Of a stretch of 64,000 bases of DNA, positions 24,552 to 33,060 are shown one piece after another. Positions within the stretch are counted from its first letter, which is position 1, and the number at the start of each line of letters is the position of its first letter. Under the pieces are notes generated by a model. That model was not told where the DNA came from. It saw only the letters and a list, made by a program, of their open reading frames with translations, and ran no database searches. The DNA comes from Marixanthomonas spongiae (GTDB taxonomy: Bacteria; Bacteroidota; Bacteroidia; Flavobacteriales; Flavobacteriaceae), in the NCBI RefSeq assembly GCF_003095375.1, contig NZ_QEHR01000003.1, positions 248,001 through 312,000 on the forward strand. The letters are read 5' to 3'. The translations under genes and the position numbers were made by a program.

Positions 24552-25634
24552 TTAAAGCATTGGTTGCAGTACCTGCAACATAGTTTGCAATTTGTTTTGG
24601 GTTTCTTCCCATTCGTCTTCCGGCTGTGAATCGAAGGTAATCCCGCCTCCTACATATAGATACGCTTTGTCGTCTTCAAGTTTCATACAACGAAGGTTGA
24701 CATACAGGCACGACCTGGAATCCTTATCGTTTATGGAGCCTATAAACCCCGTGTAATATTCCCGATCATAGCCTTCGTTATCGACAATAAAGTCGGTGGC
24801 CTCTTTTAAAGGCGTGCCACAAACCGCTGGGGTTGGGTGCAAAGCGGCAGTAATGGTGGTCAAGGTGGTTTTTTTGTTTTTCAACATTCCGGTAATGTCG
24901 GTTCGCAAGTGCGCAAGCGATCCTGCTTCGTGGGTATAAGGTTTTGAGACCCGCAATACCGACGTCACTTTTTGCAGGCAATTGCTCATCACATCGGTCA
25001 CTACCTGTTGTTCGTTCAGTTCCTTGGGTGTCCAGTCTGGTTCGGCTTGGTCTGCTATGTTCTTGGTTCCTGCCAAGGCCATGGTAGTAAAAGAACCGCC
25101 TTGGGTAACCAAAAGCACTTCGGGCGTGGCGCCGCACCACAAACCGGTTTCAGGATGATACCAAACATAGCGAAAAGCCGTTGGGTACAACCGCAATAAC
25201 CGGGGCACAAGACTTGAGAAATCGATATGTTCTATAGGCACTTCCTTTTTCCGTGAAACAACAACCTTGTGGATGTGCTTTCGGTTAATGGCCTTAAGTG
25301 CTTTTGAAACGAGCCGCATGTGCTCTTCCTTTTCTATTGTTTTGGAGTCGAGTTCTACGGTCTTGGGCTTTATTTTCCCTTGGTTTTGAAAAGCTTCTGA
25401 AAGATCACAGGATAGTTGTTGAGACGCTTTAAAAGGAATACATATTGTTTGGCCTTCATATTTAAATGGCGCCATGACAATACCTTGTTCATCAAATTTT
25501 TCCGAAGTGTATTTTACCGTGTTTTCTTGAAGCAATACCTCAACCGTATCGCCTTCAGGGTGCGCGTAAAGCACAAAGGGTTTTTTCTGTTTGTAATGTT
25601 CGGTTAGTTGTTGAAGTATTATTTTTAAGTTCAT
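24552..25634 (-). CDS. menF: Isochorismate synthase
   Basis: 360 residues; shorter than E. coli MenF but normal for Bacteroidota. The chorismate-binding fold is clear: KVVVSRKKEV near 130, FRYVWYHPETGLWCGATPEVLL (about 153-174), TMALAGTK (about 180), THEAGSLAHLRTDITG (about 233-248), LHPTPAVCGTPLKEA (about 265-279) and the Mg-site end REYYTGFIGSIN (about 290) with VGGGITFDSQPEDEWEET. It converts chorismate to isochorismate for menaquinone; siderophore use cannot be excluded, but the operon with menD argues for Men. It lies 6 bases downstream of the thioesterase gene. Confidence 0.93.
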   Translation of the reverse strand: MNLKIILQQLTEHYKQKKPFVLYAHPEGDTVEVLLQENTVKYTSEKFDEQGIVMAPFKYEGQTICIPFKASQQLSCDLSEAFQNQGKIKPKTVELDSKTIEKEEHMRLVSKALKAINRKHIHKVVVSRKKEVPIEHIDFSSLVPRLLRLYPTAFRYVWYHPETGLWCGATPEVLLVTQGGSFTTMALAGTKNIADQAEPDWTPKELNEQQVVTDVMSNCLQKVTSVLRVSKPYTHEAGSLAHLRTDITGMLKNKKTTLTTITAALHPTPAVCGTPLKEATDFIVDNEGYDREYYTGFIGSINDKDSRSCLYVNLRCMKLEDDKAYLYVGGGITFDSQPEDEWEETQNKLQTMLQVLQPML

Positions 25635-25640
25635 TTTTGG

Positions 25641-26060
25641 TTAGTTTTCAAGGCTTAAGGTAGTCAATTTTACCAAGGAAACCAATTGCCCTTCCTCATT
25701 GACGATCTTAATCTGCCAAAGCTGTGTGGTACGGCCTTGGTGCAACACTTTCGCGTGGGCATACACAAAGCCTTCGCGTACGCTTTTAACGTGGTTTGCG
25801 GCAATCTCAATTCCGCGTATCGTTACTTTTTCGGCATCCATAAAGATAAATGCTGCGGCACTGCCTACGCTTTCGGCCAATGCCACCGATGCCCCGCCAT
25901 GCAATACGCCGTCTGGCTGGTGCACTTTTGGCGTTACGGGCATTTTGGCTATTAATGTATCTTCGGTAACATCGATAAACTCGATTTCCAAGGTTTGCAT
26001 AAGGGTGTTTTGGCACATTTTTTTGCAACCTGCCAAAACTTCTTCTTTGGTGTACTTCAT
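25641..26060 (-). CDS. Hotdog-fold thioesterase, probable DHNA-CoA thioesterase
   Basis: 139 residues. The PaaI/YdiI-type core reads HQPDGVLHGGASVALAESVG (about 47-66), in which HGGASVALAES holds the catalytic Glu and oxyanion glycine of DHNA-CoA-type thioesterases; IAANHVKSVREGFVYAHAKV and LWQIKIVNEEGQLV complete the fold. Being first in an operon with isochorismate synthase and menD, its likely job is to release 1,4-dihydroxy-2-naphthoate from the product of MenB (the MenI step). The family is broad, so the substrate is inferred from context. Divergent from the esterase at 26097. Confidence 0.85.
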   Translation of the reverse strand: MKYTKEEVLAGCKKMCQNTLMQTLEIEFIDVTEDTLIAKMPVTPKVHQPDGVLHGGASVALAESVGSAAAFIFMDAEKVTIRGIEIAANHVKSVREGFVYAHAKVLHQGRTTQLWQIKIVNEEGQLVSLVKLTTLSLEN

Positions 26061-26070
26061 CTGTTTCTTT

Positions 26071-26078
26071 TAACTTTG
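26071..26078 (+). promoter_or_regulatory. -7 promoter element for the esterase gene
   Basis: TAACTTTG, a perfect TAnnTTTG, 18 bases before the ATG at 26097 in the 36-base space between divergent genes. Confidence 0.6.
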
Positions 26079-26096
26079 TAAAAATACAAAATACAA

Positions 26097-26741
26097 ATGG
26101 CCAACGAAAAAACGGTTTCCTATACTTCAACAAACACCTACACCACTGTAAACACCCTTACTCCTAAAACAAAAAACATTTGGATAGCATTTCATGGATT
26201 AGGATATTTAAGTCGCTATTTTGCCAGGTATTTTAGACACTTAAATCCCGAAGAAAATTACATTATCGTACCCCAAGCTCCTTCTAAATACTACCAAGGA
26301 AACGACTTTAAACACGTGGGTGCGTCCTGGCTCACCAAGGAAAATACCAAGCAAGAAACCAAAAACGTATTAGCCTATATCGATGCGGTTTGGGAAGCTG
26401 AAAAACCAACAGTGATGACCAACTTTATCGTATTGGGCTATTCACAAGGGGTTTCCATTGCCACACGGTGGTTGGCCAGCCGCAACATAATTTGTGACCA
26501 TTTGGTGCTTCATTCTGGAGGCATCCCAAAAGAATTGAAACCAAAGGATTTTTCTTTTCTGAAACCTGAAACCAAGGTCACCTATCTCTACGGAAACAAA
26601 GACCCGTATATTACCGAAGCACGCAAAACCGAAGAACAGCTAAAAGGAGATGCTCTGTTCGGGAACCGGTTGCAGGTTACGGTTTTTGAAGGCATTCACG
26701 AAATGAACACGGCTTTTCTCCAACAACTGGCTATATCGTGA
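26097..26741 (+). CDS. Phospholipase/carboxylesterase-type alpha/beta hydrolase
   Basis: 214 residues, cytosolic. The fold marks are IWIAFHGLGYLSRYF (oxyanion, about 28-42), the elbow GYSQGVS (Ser about 121), GNKDPYIT (acid, about 165) and FEGIHEMN (His, about 201). This is the short AB-hydrolase group that includes YpfH and acyl-protein thioesterases. Divergent from the menaquinone thioesterase, but there is no direct evidence of a role in that pathway; it could equally be a housekeeping esterase. Confidence 0.85.
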   Translation: MANEKTVSYTSTNTYTTVNTLTPKTKNIWIAFHGLGYLSRYFARYFRHLNPEENYIIVPQAPSKYYQGNDFKHVGASWLTKENTKQETKNVLAYIDAVWEAEKPTVMTNFIVLGYSQGVSIATRWLASRNIICDHLVLHSGGIPKELKPKDFSFLKPETKVTYLYGNKDPYITEARKTEEQLKGDALFGNRLQVTVFEGIHEMNTAFLQQLAIS

Positions 26742-26838
26742 ATTCAAAAAAATAGTGCATTTCATCGATTTTTTTTGTACTTAAGCAAAAAATGTGGTTT
26801 ATTTATACTGTTTTGTAAGAATTTCAATGCCCCGAATT

Positions 26839-27549
26839 ATGAAAAAACCATTACTTACCCTATTTTTTGCGGTCTTTTGTACTGCACTTTTTGCGCAAGT
26901 GAGCACCCAAGAAAAACAAGCCCTTATCGACTTTTACCATGCCACCAATGGCGAAAAATGGCACCATACGTGGCAATTGGACCAACCGGTTTCAGCTTGG
27001 AAAGGCGTAACAGTAGAAGACAAAAAGGTAACCGGCATTACGTTGCTCTTTAACAATGTTGAAGGAACGATCCCGGCTTCCATAGGAGACCTTGCCAATC
27101 TTAAAACCTTAGAACTTTCGTTCAATAACATATCCGGTGAACTGCCTGCTACTATCGGAAATCTTAAAAACCTGAACATACTGGCCTTTAACGGCAACAA
27201 TTTAAGAGGCTCGATACCAAGCAGCATTGGCGAACTCAACAAATTACAGCAGTTGCACCTCAGTAGCAATAAATTGTCAGGAACGGTACCAACAACGGTA
27301 AAGAAATTAAAAAATTTAGAAATCTTTAATGTATTTGACAATAACCTGACCGGAGAATTACCAACCGATTTGGCCCAAAACGACAACATAAAAGAGTTTA
27401 TGGTTGCGGAGAATAATTTTTCGAACCCTGAACTTTTTTCCATAGTGTTGTTGTCTAATTCTGGGGCTGGACTGGACCTTAACCAAAAAACTGCTTTAAC
27501 GTCGCCAGCCAACAGTATCATTGCCATTGAAAAAAATGAAGATGAATAA
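26839..27549 (+). CDS. Secreted leucine-rich-repeat protein
   Basis: 236 residues from ATG 26839, which gives a good signal peptide (MKKPLLTLFFAVFCTALFAQ); in-frame ATGs at 26794 and 26827 are less likely. An N-terminal cap (LIDFYHATNGEKWHHTW; then a W..V....V) is followed by about six plant-type LRRs of 24 residues with the LxxLxLxxNxLxGxIPxxIGxLxxL pattern (for example LQQLHLSSNKLSGTVP). This class of repeat is common in Bacteroidota surface proteins and binds proteins or glycans. No sorting domain or lipobox is present, so it may be periplasmic. Confidence 0.88.
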   Translation: MKKPLLTLFFAVFCTALFAQVSTQEKQALIDFYHATNGEKWHHTWQLDQPVSAWKGVTVEDKKVTGITLLFNNVEGTIPASIGDLANLKTLELSFNNISGELPATIGNLKNLNILAFNGNNLRGSIPSSIGELNKLQQLHLSSNKLSGTVPTTVKKLKNLEIFNVFDNNLTGELPTDLAQNDNIKEFMVAENNFSNPELFSIVLLSNSGAGLDLNQKTALTSPANSIIAIEKNEDE

Positions 27550-27705
27550 ACACAGTTGTTTTTTTAACACGAATTTTCGGAATAATGTGCAAAAAGCATA
27601 TCGGTAAAAATCAGAAAATATCGTTAAAGCACTTTGTTAAAGAATATTTAATGAGTACTATTGCAAAGATTAATTAGTTTAGTTGCTAATTGATTTATTT
27701 GGTTT

Positions 27706-27738
27706 GAACGGCTCTCTACTAAGGGCCGTTCTTTTTTT
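27706..27738 (+). terminator. Intrinsic terminator
   Basis: GAACGGC (27706-27712) pairs with GCCGTTC (27725-27731), followed by seven T. It ends the LRR transcript and separates it from the three-gene set at 27833. The rest of 27550-27832 is AT-rich, without other features I can support. Confidence 0.8.
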
Positions 27739-27832
27739 GCTCAGTTAACACATTACCTGTAAGGGTTTTATGACACTACCTACTATCTAAAACCCAATAA
27801 AAAGCACTATATTTAAAGGTTAAACGCTTGGT

Positions 27833-28522
27833 ATGAAGTTAGGTGCTTTTTTCTGTATTTTGATTTTTTGTGCTTCTACAACTATAAAAGCACAATCTTT
27901 TACTGGAAGTTTTGACCTGATTATTTCGCTACATTATAAAAATGAAAACCAACGCAGTGATACGCTTTCCTATACGTTCGGAAAAACCAAAACGGCGCTT
28001 GTAATCCACACTAAAAGAAACCAGCCCGATTTGCGGCTTGTTTTCAATTCAAAAGATTCCACTATTACCGGTTTGTTTGACCATAAGGGTAAAAAAGGCG
28101 GCTACATCTTGCCGATGAACTCAACATATTGGCCAGCAATGGACGTGGCAATGCGCGATTATGGTACGGGACCCCGCACTACATTGAACTATACCGGAAA
28201 GACCAAGGAAATAGAAGGCCATCAAACCCGTGAAGTCTTGGCAGAAAATGAAGCATATTCCGCAAGTTTGTGGCTTCCAGAAGCTATAGAACTCCATATG
28301 GGAAGCGTACTGGCCTATCAATCGGTCGGGGCGGGAAAAGACACTGAAGCAGTTGAATTATTTGATCAATTTGGAGTAGAAGGCTTGCCTTTGCTCATGC
28401 ATTTGACCAGCAAAACTGGCCGCGCCGATGTAGTGCTGCGCGTCGAAAACCTTTCTGAAACCGTTGATCCAGCGATATTCAGCAGCGAAGGGCATTCCCT
28501 AAGCCGGGTGGAACAACCTTAA
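27833..28522 (+). CDS. Exported DUF4412-like protein
   Basis: 229 residues with a signal peptide (MKLGAFFCILIFCASTTIKAQ). The mature part is beta-rich with repeated short strands (FTGSFDLIISLHYKNENQ; TALVIHTKR; YTGKTKEIEGHQTREVLAENE), and EIEGHQTR is a phrase seen in DUF4412-type flavobacterial proteins of unknown function. First of three closely spaced genes (14-base gap to the lipoprotein). Periplasmic by prediction. Confidence 0.7.
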   Translation: MKLGAFFCILIFCASTTIKAQSFTGSFDLIISLHYKNENQRSDTLSYTFGKTKTALVIHTKRNQPDLRLVFNSKDSTITGLFDHKGKKGGYILPMNSTYWPAMDVAMRDYGTGPRTTLNYTGKTKEIEGHQTREVLAENEAYSASLWLPEAIELHMGSVLAYQSVGAGKDTEAVELFDQFGVEGLPLLMHLTSKTGRADVVLRVENLSETVDPAIFSSEGHSLSRVEQP

Positions 28523-28536
28523 AAACCATAGACCAC

Positions 28537-29004
28537 ATGAAATTGTTTTCTTCTAAAGCTACGTTTGTATCAATGCTGTTGCTTACAGCCGTCTTTTTTT
28601 TCAATAGCTGTATCACGGTAAAGCTTATCTCAGATTACGACGAGCTAACCGACCAAGCGCTGCACGACCTGCAACAGCGCACCGCCACCTATTTTGTTAC
28701 CCTGAAAAGAGACCTAAACGATGAAGACGGTACTGCAAACTACGACGATTACACTGGTTTTTTTGATAAGGCACAAATAGCACTAAACACCCTAAAAATA
28801 AGAACCGGTGCTATAGAAAAGAACAGCATCGTGCAACAACAGGTTAATGAACTGGCGTCTATCTTCGACAACCTTGAAAAAGCGCATAAAATAGGGTTTC
28901 AGTCGGCCGAAGCGATCACCCCGCCCTTAAGCTCATTCAACACGGCATTTACAGCGATTGCCAAACTGCAACTCGCCCTAAAAAGAGGAAACGAGAACCC
29001 TTAA
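28537..29004 (+). CDS. Small alpha-helical lipoprotein of unknown function
   Basis: 155 residues. The signal peptide ends in a lipobox with Cys25 (FFNSC). The rest is almost wholly helical and charged (YDELTDQALHDLQQRTATYFVTL; VQQQVNELASIFDNLEKAHKIG), suggesting a helical bundle facing the periplasm. No family recognised. 14 bases after the DUF4412-like gene and 13 bases before the 110-residue gene, so likely co-transcribed and functionally linked. Confidence 0.75.
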   Translation: MKLFSSKATFVSMLLLTAVFFFNSCITVKLISDYDELTDQALHDLQQRTATYFVTLKRDLNDEDGTANYDDYTGFFDKAQIALNTLKIRTGAIEKNSIVQQQVNELASIFDNLEKAHKIGFQSAEAITPPLSSFNTAFTAIAKLQLALKRGNENP

Positions 29005-29017
29005 AAATCAAAAACCC

Positions 29018-29350
29018 ATGGCAACAATAGATGTTCAGGAAGTCTTTAAAAATATGCTCGCCGCTGCAAAAGGCGTGATGGAAGCTAATTGGGAAGATGT
29101 AAAACCCTATGCCGAGCAAGAATTTAAAAACCTATCGGAAAACCTACAGCTTATCATCAGGTTGCGGGCCGAGAACAAAATAACCGAGGAGCAAGCCAAA
29201 CTGTATCTGGACATCCACAAAAGCAGTGTAAAAATCGTGCTGCTTACCATTGAAGGTTTGGGCATCCTTGCTGTAGAGCAAGCTATAAACGCAGCTCTGG
29301 ATGTTGTGAAAGATACTGTTAACACCGCTATTGGTTTTGTATTGATTTAA
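29018..29350 (+). CDS. Small helical protein with hydrophobic C-terminus, unknown function
   Basis: 110 residues. The N-terminal 70 residues are amphipathic helix (VFKNMLAAAKGVMEANWEDV; FKNLSENLQLIIRLRAENKI); the last 40 contain two moderately hydrophobic helices (SVKIVLLTIEGLGILAVEQA; VVKDTVNTAIGFVLI). No signal peptide. Likely peripheral to or inserted in the membrane. Last gene of the three-gene set with the DUF4412-like protein and the helical lipoprotein; I do not recognise it. Confidence 0.65.
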   Translation: MATIDVQEVFKNMLAAAKGVMEANWEDVKPYAEQEFKNLSENLQLIIRLRAENKITEEQAKLYLDIHKSSVKIVLLTIEGLGILAVEQAINAALDVVKDTVNTAIGFVLI

Positions 29351-29790
29351 ATACGACCGCCAAAAAAAGCGATATCTTTTCAAATTGCGGGTTTTATCTT
29401 TTTTAAATTTCCGTATTACAGGTAGTACAAAATAATTTCAAATTCATTTCGTGCGTTCAATTGGTTTTCTTCTCCAAAACGCGCTTGACCTGGACAATTA
29501 ACCATAGGTTCTTGTTCTCCATAAACCAATATTTATTCTGGGAATTACCCGTCCCGGTGCTGAACCTAATATGTTTAGTAAAAGAAAGTCTATTTTGTTA
29601 TTTGCTAAGTATATTTAATGTTAAAATATTAAATAAACAACAACTAATTATGGTAAATTATAGTAATTAAATATTATTTTTTTGATAAGTTGAATTGATT
29701 TGTCGTTATTTATTCGATATTTATAAATAAAAAGTTTTAGCCCTTACATGATTAACAGATTCAAGACAAGACATAAAATTTAAATAGAGT
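29351..29790. other. AT-rich intergenic stretch without supported gene
   Basis: About 440 bases, strongly AT-rich from 29590 on. A 69-codon + strand frame at 29461-29670 has no recognisable product and is probably chance. ATTTAAT and ATTAAAT near 29609-29630 form a 7-bp inverted repeat. It marks the left side of the AT-rich SDR/epimerase block. Confidence 0.5.
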
Positions 29791-30564
29791 ATGAAACAAT
29801 ATGCAGTTGTAACTGGATCAAGTCGGGGTTTAGGAAAGTCATTTGCCGGTGAATTAGCTCAGCGACAGATAAACTTGATATTGATAAGTTTGCCTAATGA
29901 AAGCCTTGTAAGTTTTGGCAAAAAAATGGCTTCTGAATATGGTATTGATGTTCATTGCTTAGAAACAGATCTTTCGAATACCCAAAATGTAATCTCTGTC
30001 GCCGAAAAAATCAACAAACAATTCAATGTATTTATTTTAATAAACAATGTAGGAATTGGGGGGTCAAGAAAGTTTACGGATGTAGATTCAACATATATCA
30101 TAAAAATGGTTCAAATCAATATTTTGGCAACAACTGTTTTAACGAGACAACTATTACCAAACCTTTTTAAGCAACCAGAAGGATATGTTTTAAACGTATC
30201 AAGCTTGGCGGCCTATAGTCCAATAGGTTACAAGACAATATACCCTGCAACAAAGTCTTTTATTTATTCTTTTTCTATAGGATTGTGTCAGGAATTAAAA
30301 GACACAAATGTTTTTGTAAGTGTCGTAAACCCTGGCCCCATGGTTACAAACGAAGATGTATTTGTGAGAAATAAAAAACAAAGCTTATTTGGCAGGTTAG
30401 CTTATTCAGATTCTGCGAAAGTTGCCAAAAAATCCATTGACAACATCTTTAAAAGAAAAAAAGTCATATTGGTAAACCCGTTAAGCTGGTTATTGTTACA
30501 AATAGTACCCACAAGGATAACATGCTCTATACTAACAAGTACTATGAAACGTGAAATCCAATAA
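29791..30564 (+). CDS. SDR-family NAD(P)-dependent oxidoreductase
   Basis: 257 residues. Classical SDR features: cofactor loop TGSSRGLGKS (about 8-17), LINNVGIGG (about 87-95, with Val for the usual Ala), catalytic Ser in LNVSSLAAYSP (about 136-146) and YPATK (about 151-155). The C-terminal 40 residues are hydrophobic and may touch the membrane. The gene is markedly AT-rich compared with the men genes and shares an ATGA overlap with the following epimerase gene, so the two are translationally coupled. A substrate cannot be named; flavobacterial pairs like this act on lipid- or polyketide-type ketones. Confidence 0.88.
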   Translation: MKQYAVVTGSSRGLGKSFAGELAQRQINLILISLPNESLVSFGKKMASEYGIDVHCLETDLSNTQNVISVAEKINKQFNVFILINNVGIGGSRKFTDVDSTYIIKMVQINILATTVLTRQLLPNLFKQPEGYVLNVSSLAAYSPIGYKTIYPATKSFIYSFSIGLCQELKDTNVFVSVVNPGPMVTNEDVFVRNKKQSLFGRLAYSDSAKVAKKSIDNIFKRKKVILVNPLSWLLLQIVPTRITCSILTSTMKREIQ

Positions 30565-31535
30565 TGAAAAACATATTTATTACAGGTATAACAGGATTAC
30601 TTGGAGGTAATTTGGCAATCGATCTATTGCAGAAAGGATATCGGGTAAAAGCAATACTTCGGAACAAAAATGCGTATAAAGGGATTACGCACCCCAATCT
30701 TGAACTGATACAAGGAAACCTGAACGATGACCTTACCCCTCATTTATTGGGAATTGATGTTTTTGTTCATACAGCAGCTGAAACCAGCCAAAATCTAATG
30801 AAATACACAGCTTATCGAACAATCAACTTTGAGGCTACCAAACATTTATTTTTAAACAGTGTAGAATGTGGTGTTAAAAAATTCATCTTTGTAAGCACGG
30901 CCAATACAGTGGGCTTTGGTTCCCTTAAAAATCCCGGAGATGAAAATTCACCTATTCGTGAACCTTTCACAAAATCATTGTATGCCAAAAGTAAATTAGA
31001 AGCAGAGAATTATCTTTTATCTCAACAAGACAAAATGAATATAATTGTTATACACCCAACTTTTATGTTAGGAGCTTATGACAACAAACCAAGTTCAGGT
31101 AAAATAATTTTATTTGGTTTGAGGAAAAAGCTGCTGTTTTTTCCGCCCGGCGGGAAAAATTTTGTTCATGTAAAAGATGTATCCCAAGGGATAATAAATA
31201 GTATAGAATTAAGGGTTAAAGACAATAACTATTTAATTGCAAATGAAAACCTTACTTATAAAGCATTTTTCACAAAATTGAATTCAATAGCAGGCCAAAA
31301 ACCGGTACTTATTAAAATACCAAAAACAATTTTAATTTCATTGGGGTATTTAGGGGATTTTTTAAGGTATTGCAATATAAAAACCAGTATTAGTTCCACA
31401 AACATGAAGACACTCTGTATCAACAATTATTACTCCAATGAGAAGTCAAAAAAGAAGTTAAACCTTCATTACGCCAAAATCGATACTGCTATACTCGATG
31501 CCGTCACTTTTTTTAAAAAACAATCCAATGGTTAA
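30564..31535 (+). CDS. NAD-dependent epimerase/dehydratase-family protein
   Basis: 323 residues, extended SDR. Cofactor motif GITGLLGGN (about 7-15), HTAAETSQ (about 71-78), catalytic VSTANT then YAKSKLEAE (YxxxK, about 144-152), and HPTFMLGAYDNKPSSGK as the substrate-binding part. It resembles dihydroflavonol-4-reductase-like or 3-beta-HSD-like reductases rather than sugar-nucleotide epimerases. Its ATG overlaps the stop of the SDR gene by 4 bases (ATGA). AT-rich like its partner, and it ends 100 bases before the broken end of the exonuclease gene, so the pair may have arrived together. Confidence 0.85.
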   Translation: MKNIFITGITGLLGGNLAIDLLQKGYRVKAILRNKNAYKGITHPNLELIQGNLNDDLTPHLLGIDVFVHTAAETSQNLMKYTAYRTINFEATKHLFLNSVECGVKKFIFVSTANTVGFGSLKNPGDENSPIREPFTKSLYAKSKLEAENYLLSQQDKMNIIVIHPTFMLGAYDNKPSSGKIILFGLRKKLLFFPPGGKNFVHVKDVSQGIINSIELRVKDNNYLIANENLTYKAFFTKLNSIAGQKPVLIKIPKTILISLGYLGDFLRYCNIKTSISSTNMKTLCINNYYSNEKSKKKLNLHYAKIDTAILDAVTFFKKQSNG

Positions 31536-31635
31536 AGCGGTCTCATTGGGATTGGGAATTGAACACAAGAAAAAAAACCGGTATTAGTGCTTAAACCTTT
31601 CAAAGTTGATGCGTTAAAAAACACCGTTGGTAATC

Positions 31636-32841
31636 TCAATGGATTCTTTCAGTATCATTTCTTCCATTGCCATAAACAATAAAGGTGGGTTTATTATCAT
31701 TTAAATGGGCTATTGCCGCAAGAACCTTTTTATTATAATCGTCTATTTCTTCCGTCCCCTCACAAATACCTTCACAATTATTTATTTTATAATGTGAACA
31801 GATCTCCACATTGCTTTGCAGGCTGCAATAACGTGGGCATAAATAGAATGTTTCACATATATATTCCAATCGTTCGCGTGCCAGTGTTCTGTTATAGAAT
31901 GTCATTAAAGAATCATTCGCAGTCTTAGTTTTGGTAATGGCTAATTGGATGATGTTCCGTTGGTTTTTATATGAAATGATTTCATAAGAGCTTTGCGGCC
32001 TTTTTTGCGCTCTGTTAAACTTAGGATAGTATTTCTTGATTAATTCCGATTCCAATAAGAGCGCGGTAAGTTCACTCCCAGTTTCCTCGTGCTCAATAAA
32101 GAATGTTTCTTGGCACATTAAATATCCTTTATTCTTTTTATTATAGATATGAGACAATACCCTTTTCTTAATGTTTTTTGCTTTTCCCACATAAATAACC
32201 TTCTGATCTTTATTCTTAAAAAGATAGATTCCTGCGGAATTGGGCAAATCTATTATCTGTTTTGAATTTAAGTGCGGTGGCAAAGAGGCTTCCTTTGACC
32301 TAGGGTTTAAAAATTGATCGAAAACTTCATGGTTATCATCCAAACGCATCAGTCTTTGGAATAAAATTACCGTGGCATCGGTATCGCCTTCGGCCCTATG
32401 CCTGTTTTCAATAGGTATATTGATGGAACTGCAAATGCGACCCAAACTATAACTTAAAAGATGGGGTATTAATTTTCTTGATAACCGAACCGTACAAAGC
32501 TTCTTTCGGTCAAATTCCATTCCCAATCGTCGAAATTCGTTTCGCAACACATTATAATCGAAATGGACATTGTGGGCAACGAAAATGGTATTTTCGGTAA
32601 TTGCTTGAATTTTTACAGCAACTTCATAAAATAGTGGCGCATCTTCAACCGTTTCATTGGATATACCTGTTAGCGCTGTTATGTGGTGAGGAATTATCTT
32701 TTCGGGGTTAATAAGTGTGGTGTATTTATCTAAAATTTCACCATTCTGAAGGGTTATAATACAAATTTCAGTTATCCTATTACCTCGCATCCCACCACCC
32801 GTAGTCTCTACATCGACAATGGAGAAAATTTTGTCTTCCAT
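31636..32841 (-). CDS. DnaQ-like exonuclease fused to GIY-YIG (UvrC N-terminal-like) nuclease, 3' end broken
   Basis: 401 residues as it stands. Residues 1-170 are a DEDDh 3'-5' exonuclease (SIVDVETTGGG; VAHNVHFDYNVLRNEFRRLG; HRAEGDTDAT). Residues of about 195-280 are a GIY-YIG domain (GIYLFKNKDQKVIYVGKAKN). Such fusions act in DNA repair or processing. The reading ends NGRNDTERIH; a shift of one base near 31655 would read on as KESIEITNGVF, which fits the family's continuation, before another stop. I judge that the gene has a frameshift and has lost roughly the last 50 residues; the enzyme domains are intact, so it may still work. Confidence 0.85.
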   Translation of the reverse strand: MEDKIFSIVDVETTGGGMRGNRITEICIITLQNGEILDKYTTLINPEKIIPHHITALTGISNETVEDAPLFYEVAVKIQAITENTIFVAHNVHFDYNVLRNEFRRLGMEFDRKKLCTVRLSRKLIPHLLSYSLGRICSSINIPIENRHRAEGDTDATVILFQRLMRLDDNHEVFDQFLNPRSKEASLPPHLNSKQIIDLPNSAGIYLFKNKDQKVIYVGKAKNIKKRVLSHIYNKKNKGYLMCQETFFIEHEETGSELTALLLESELIKKYYPKFNRAQKRPQSSYEIISYKNQRNIIQLAITKTKTANDSLMTFYNRTLARERLEYICETFYLCPRYCSLQSNVEICSHYKINNCEGICEGTEEIDDYNKKVLAAIAHLNDNKPTFIVYGNGRNDTERIH

Positions 32842-32844
32842 TAG

Positions 32845-32860
32845 TTTATTTATTTATTTA
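32845..32860. repeat. (TTTA)x4 microsatellite in the exonuclease 5' leader
   Basis: Four perfect tandem TTTA units between the -7 box and the ATG of the exonuclease/GIY-YIG gene (TAAA on the coding strand). Confidence 0.7.
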
Positions 32861-32863
32861 CTA

Positions 32864-32871
32864 CAAAAGTA
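32864..32871 (-). promoter_or_regulatory. -7 promoter element for the exonuclease gene
   Basis: TACTTTTG on the - strand, perfect TAnnTTTG, 22 bases before the ATG at 32841. The remaining bases to 33060 show no other signal. Confidence 0.6.
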
Positions 32872-33060
32872 AAAAATAAAATTACTTATAGGGAATATTC
32901 CATTATACGGATTTATTCCAAAAAACATGAAATAGTATTGAAAACTACCTGTTGGCCATTCAACAAATTTTGAATCATTGGACGTTTAAAAGGTTTAAAT
33001 GATTCAACATTCATTTTATAAAAAACGATAAAATAATTGTATGATCACCAACCGAAAAAA

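Noticed and set aside
29461-29670. 69-codon frame in the AT-rich gap
   Set aside because: Hydrophobic but without a family, promoter or neighbour logic; its composition fits chance.
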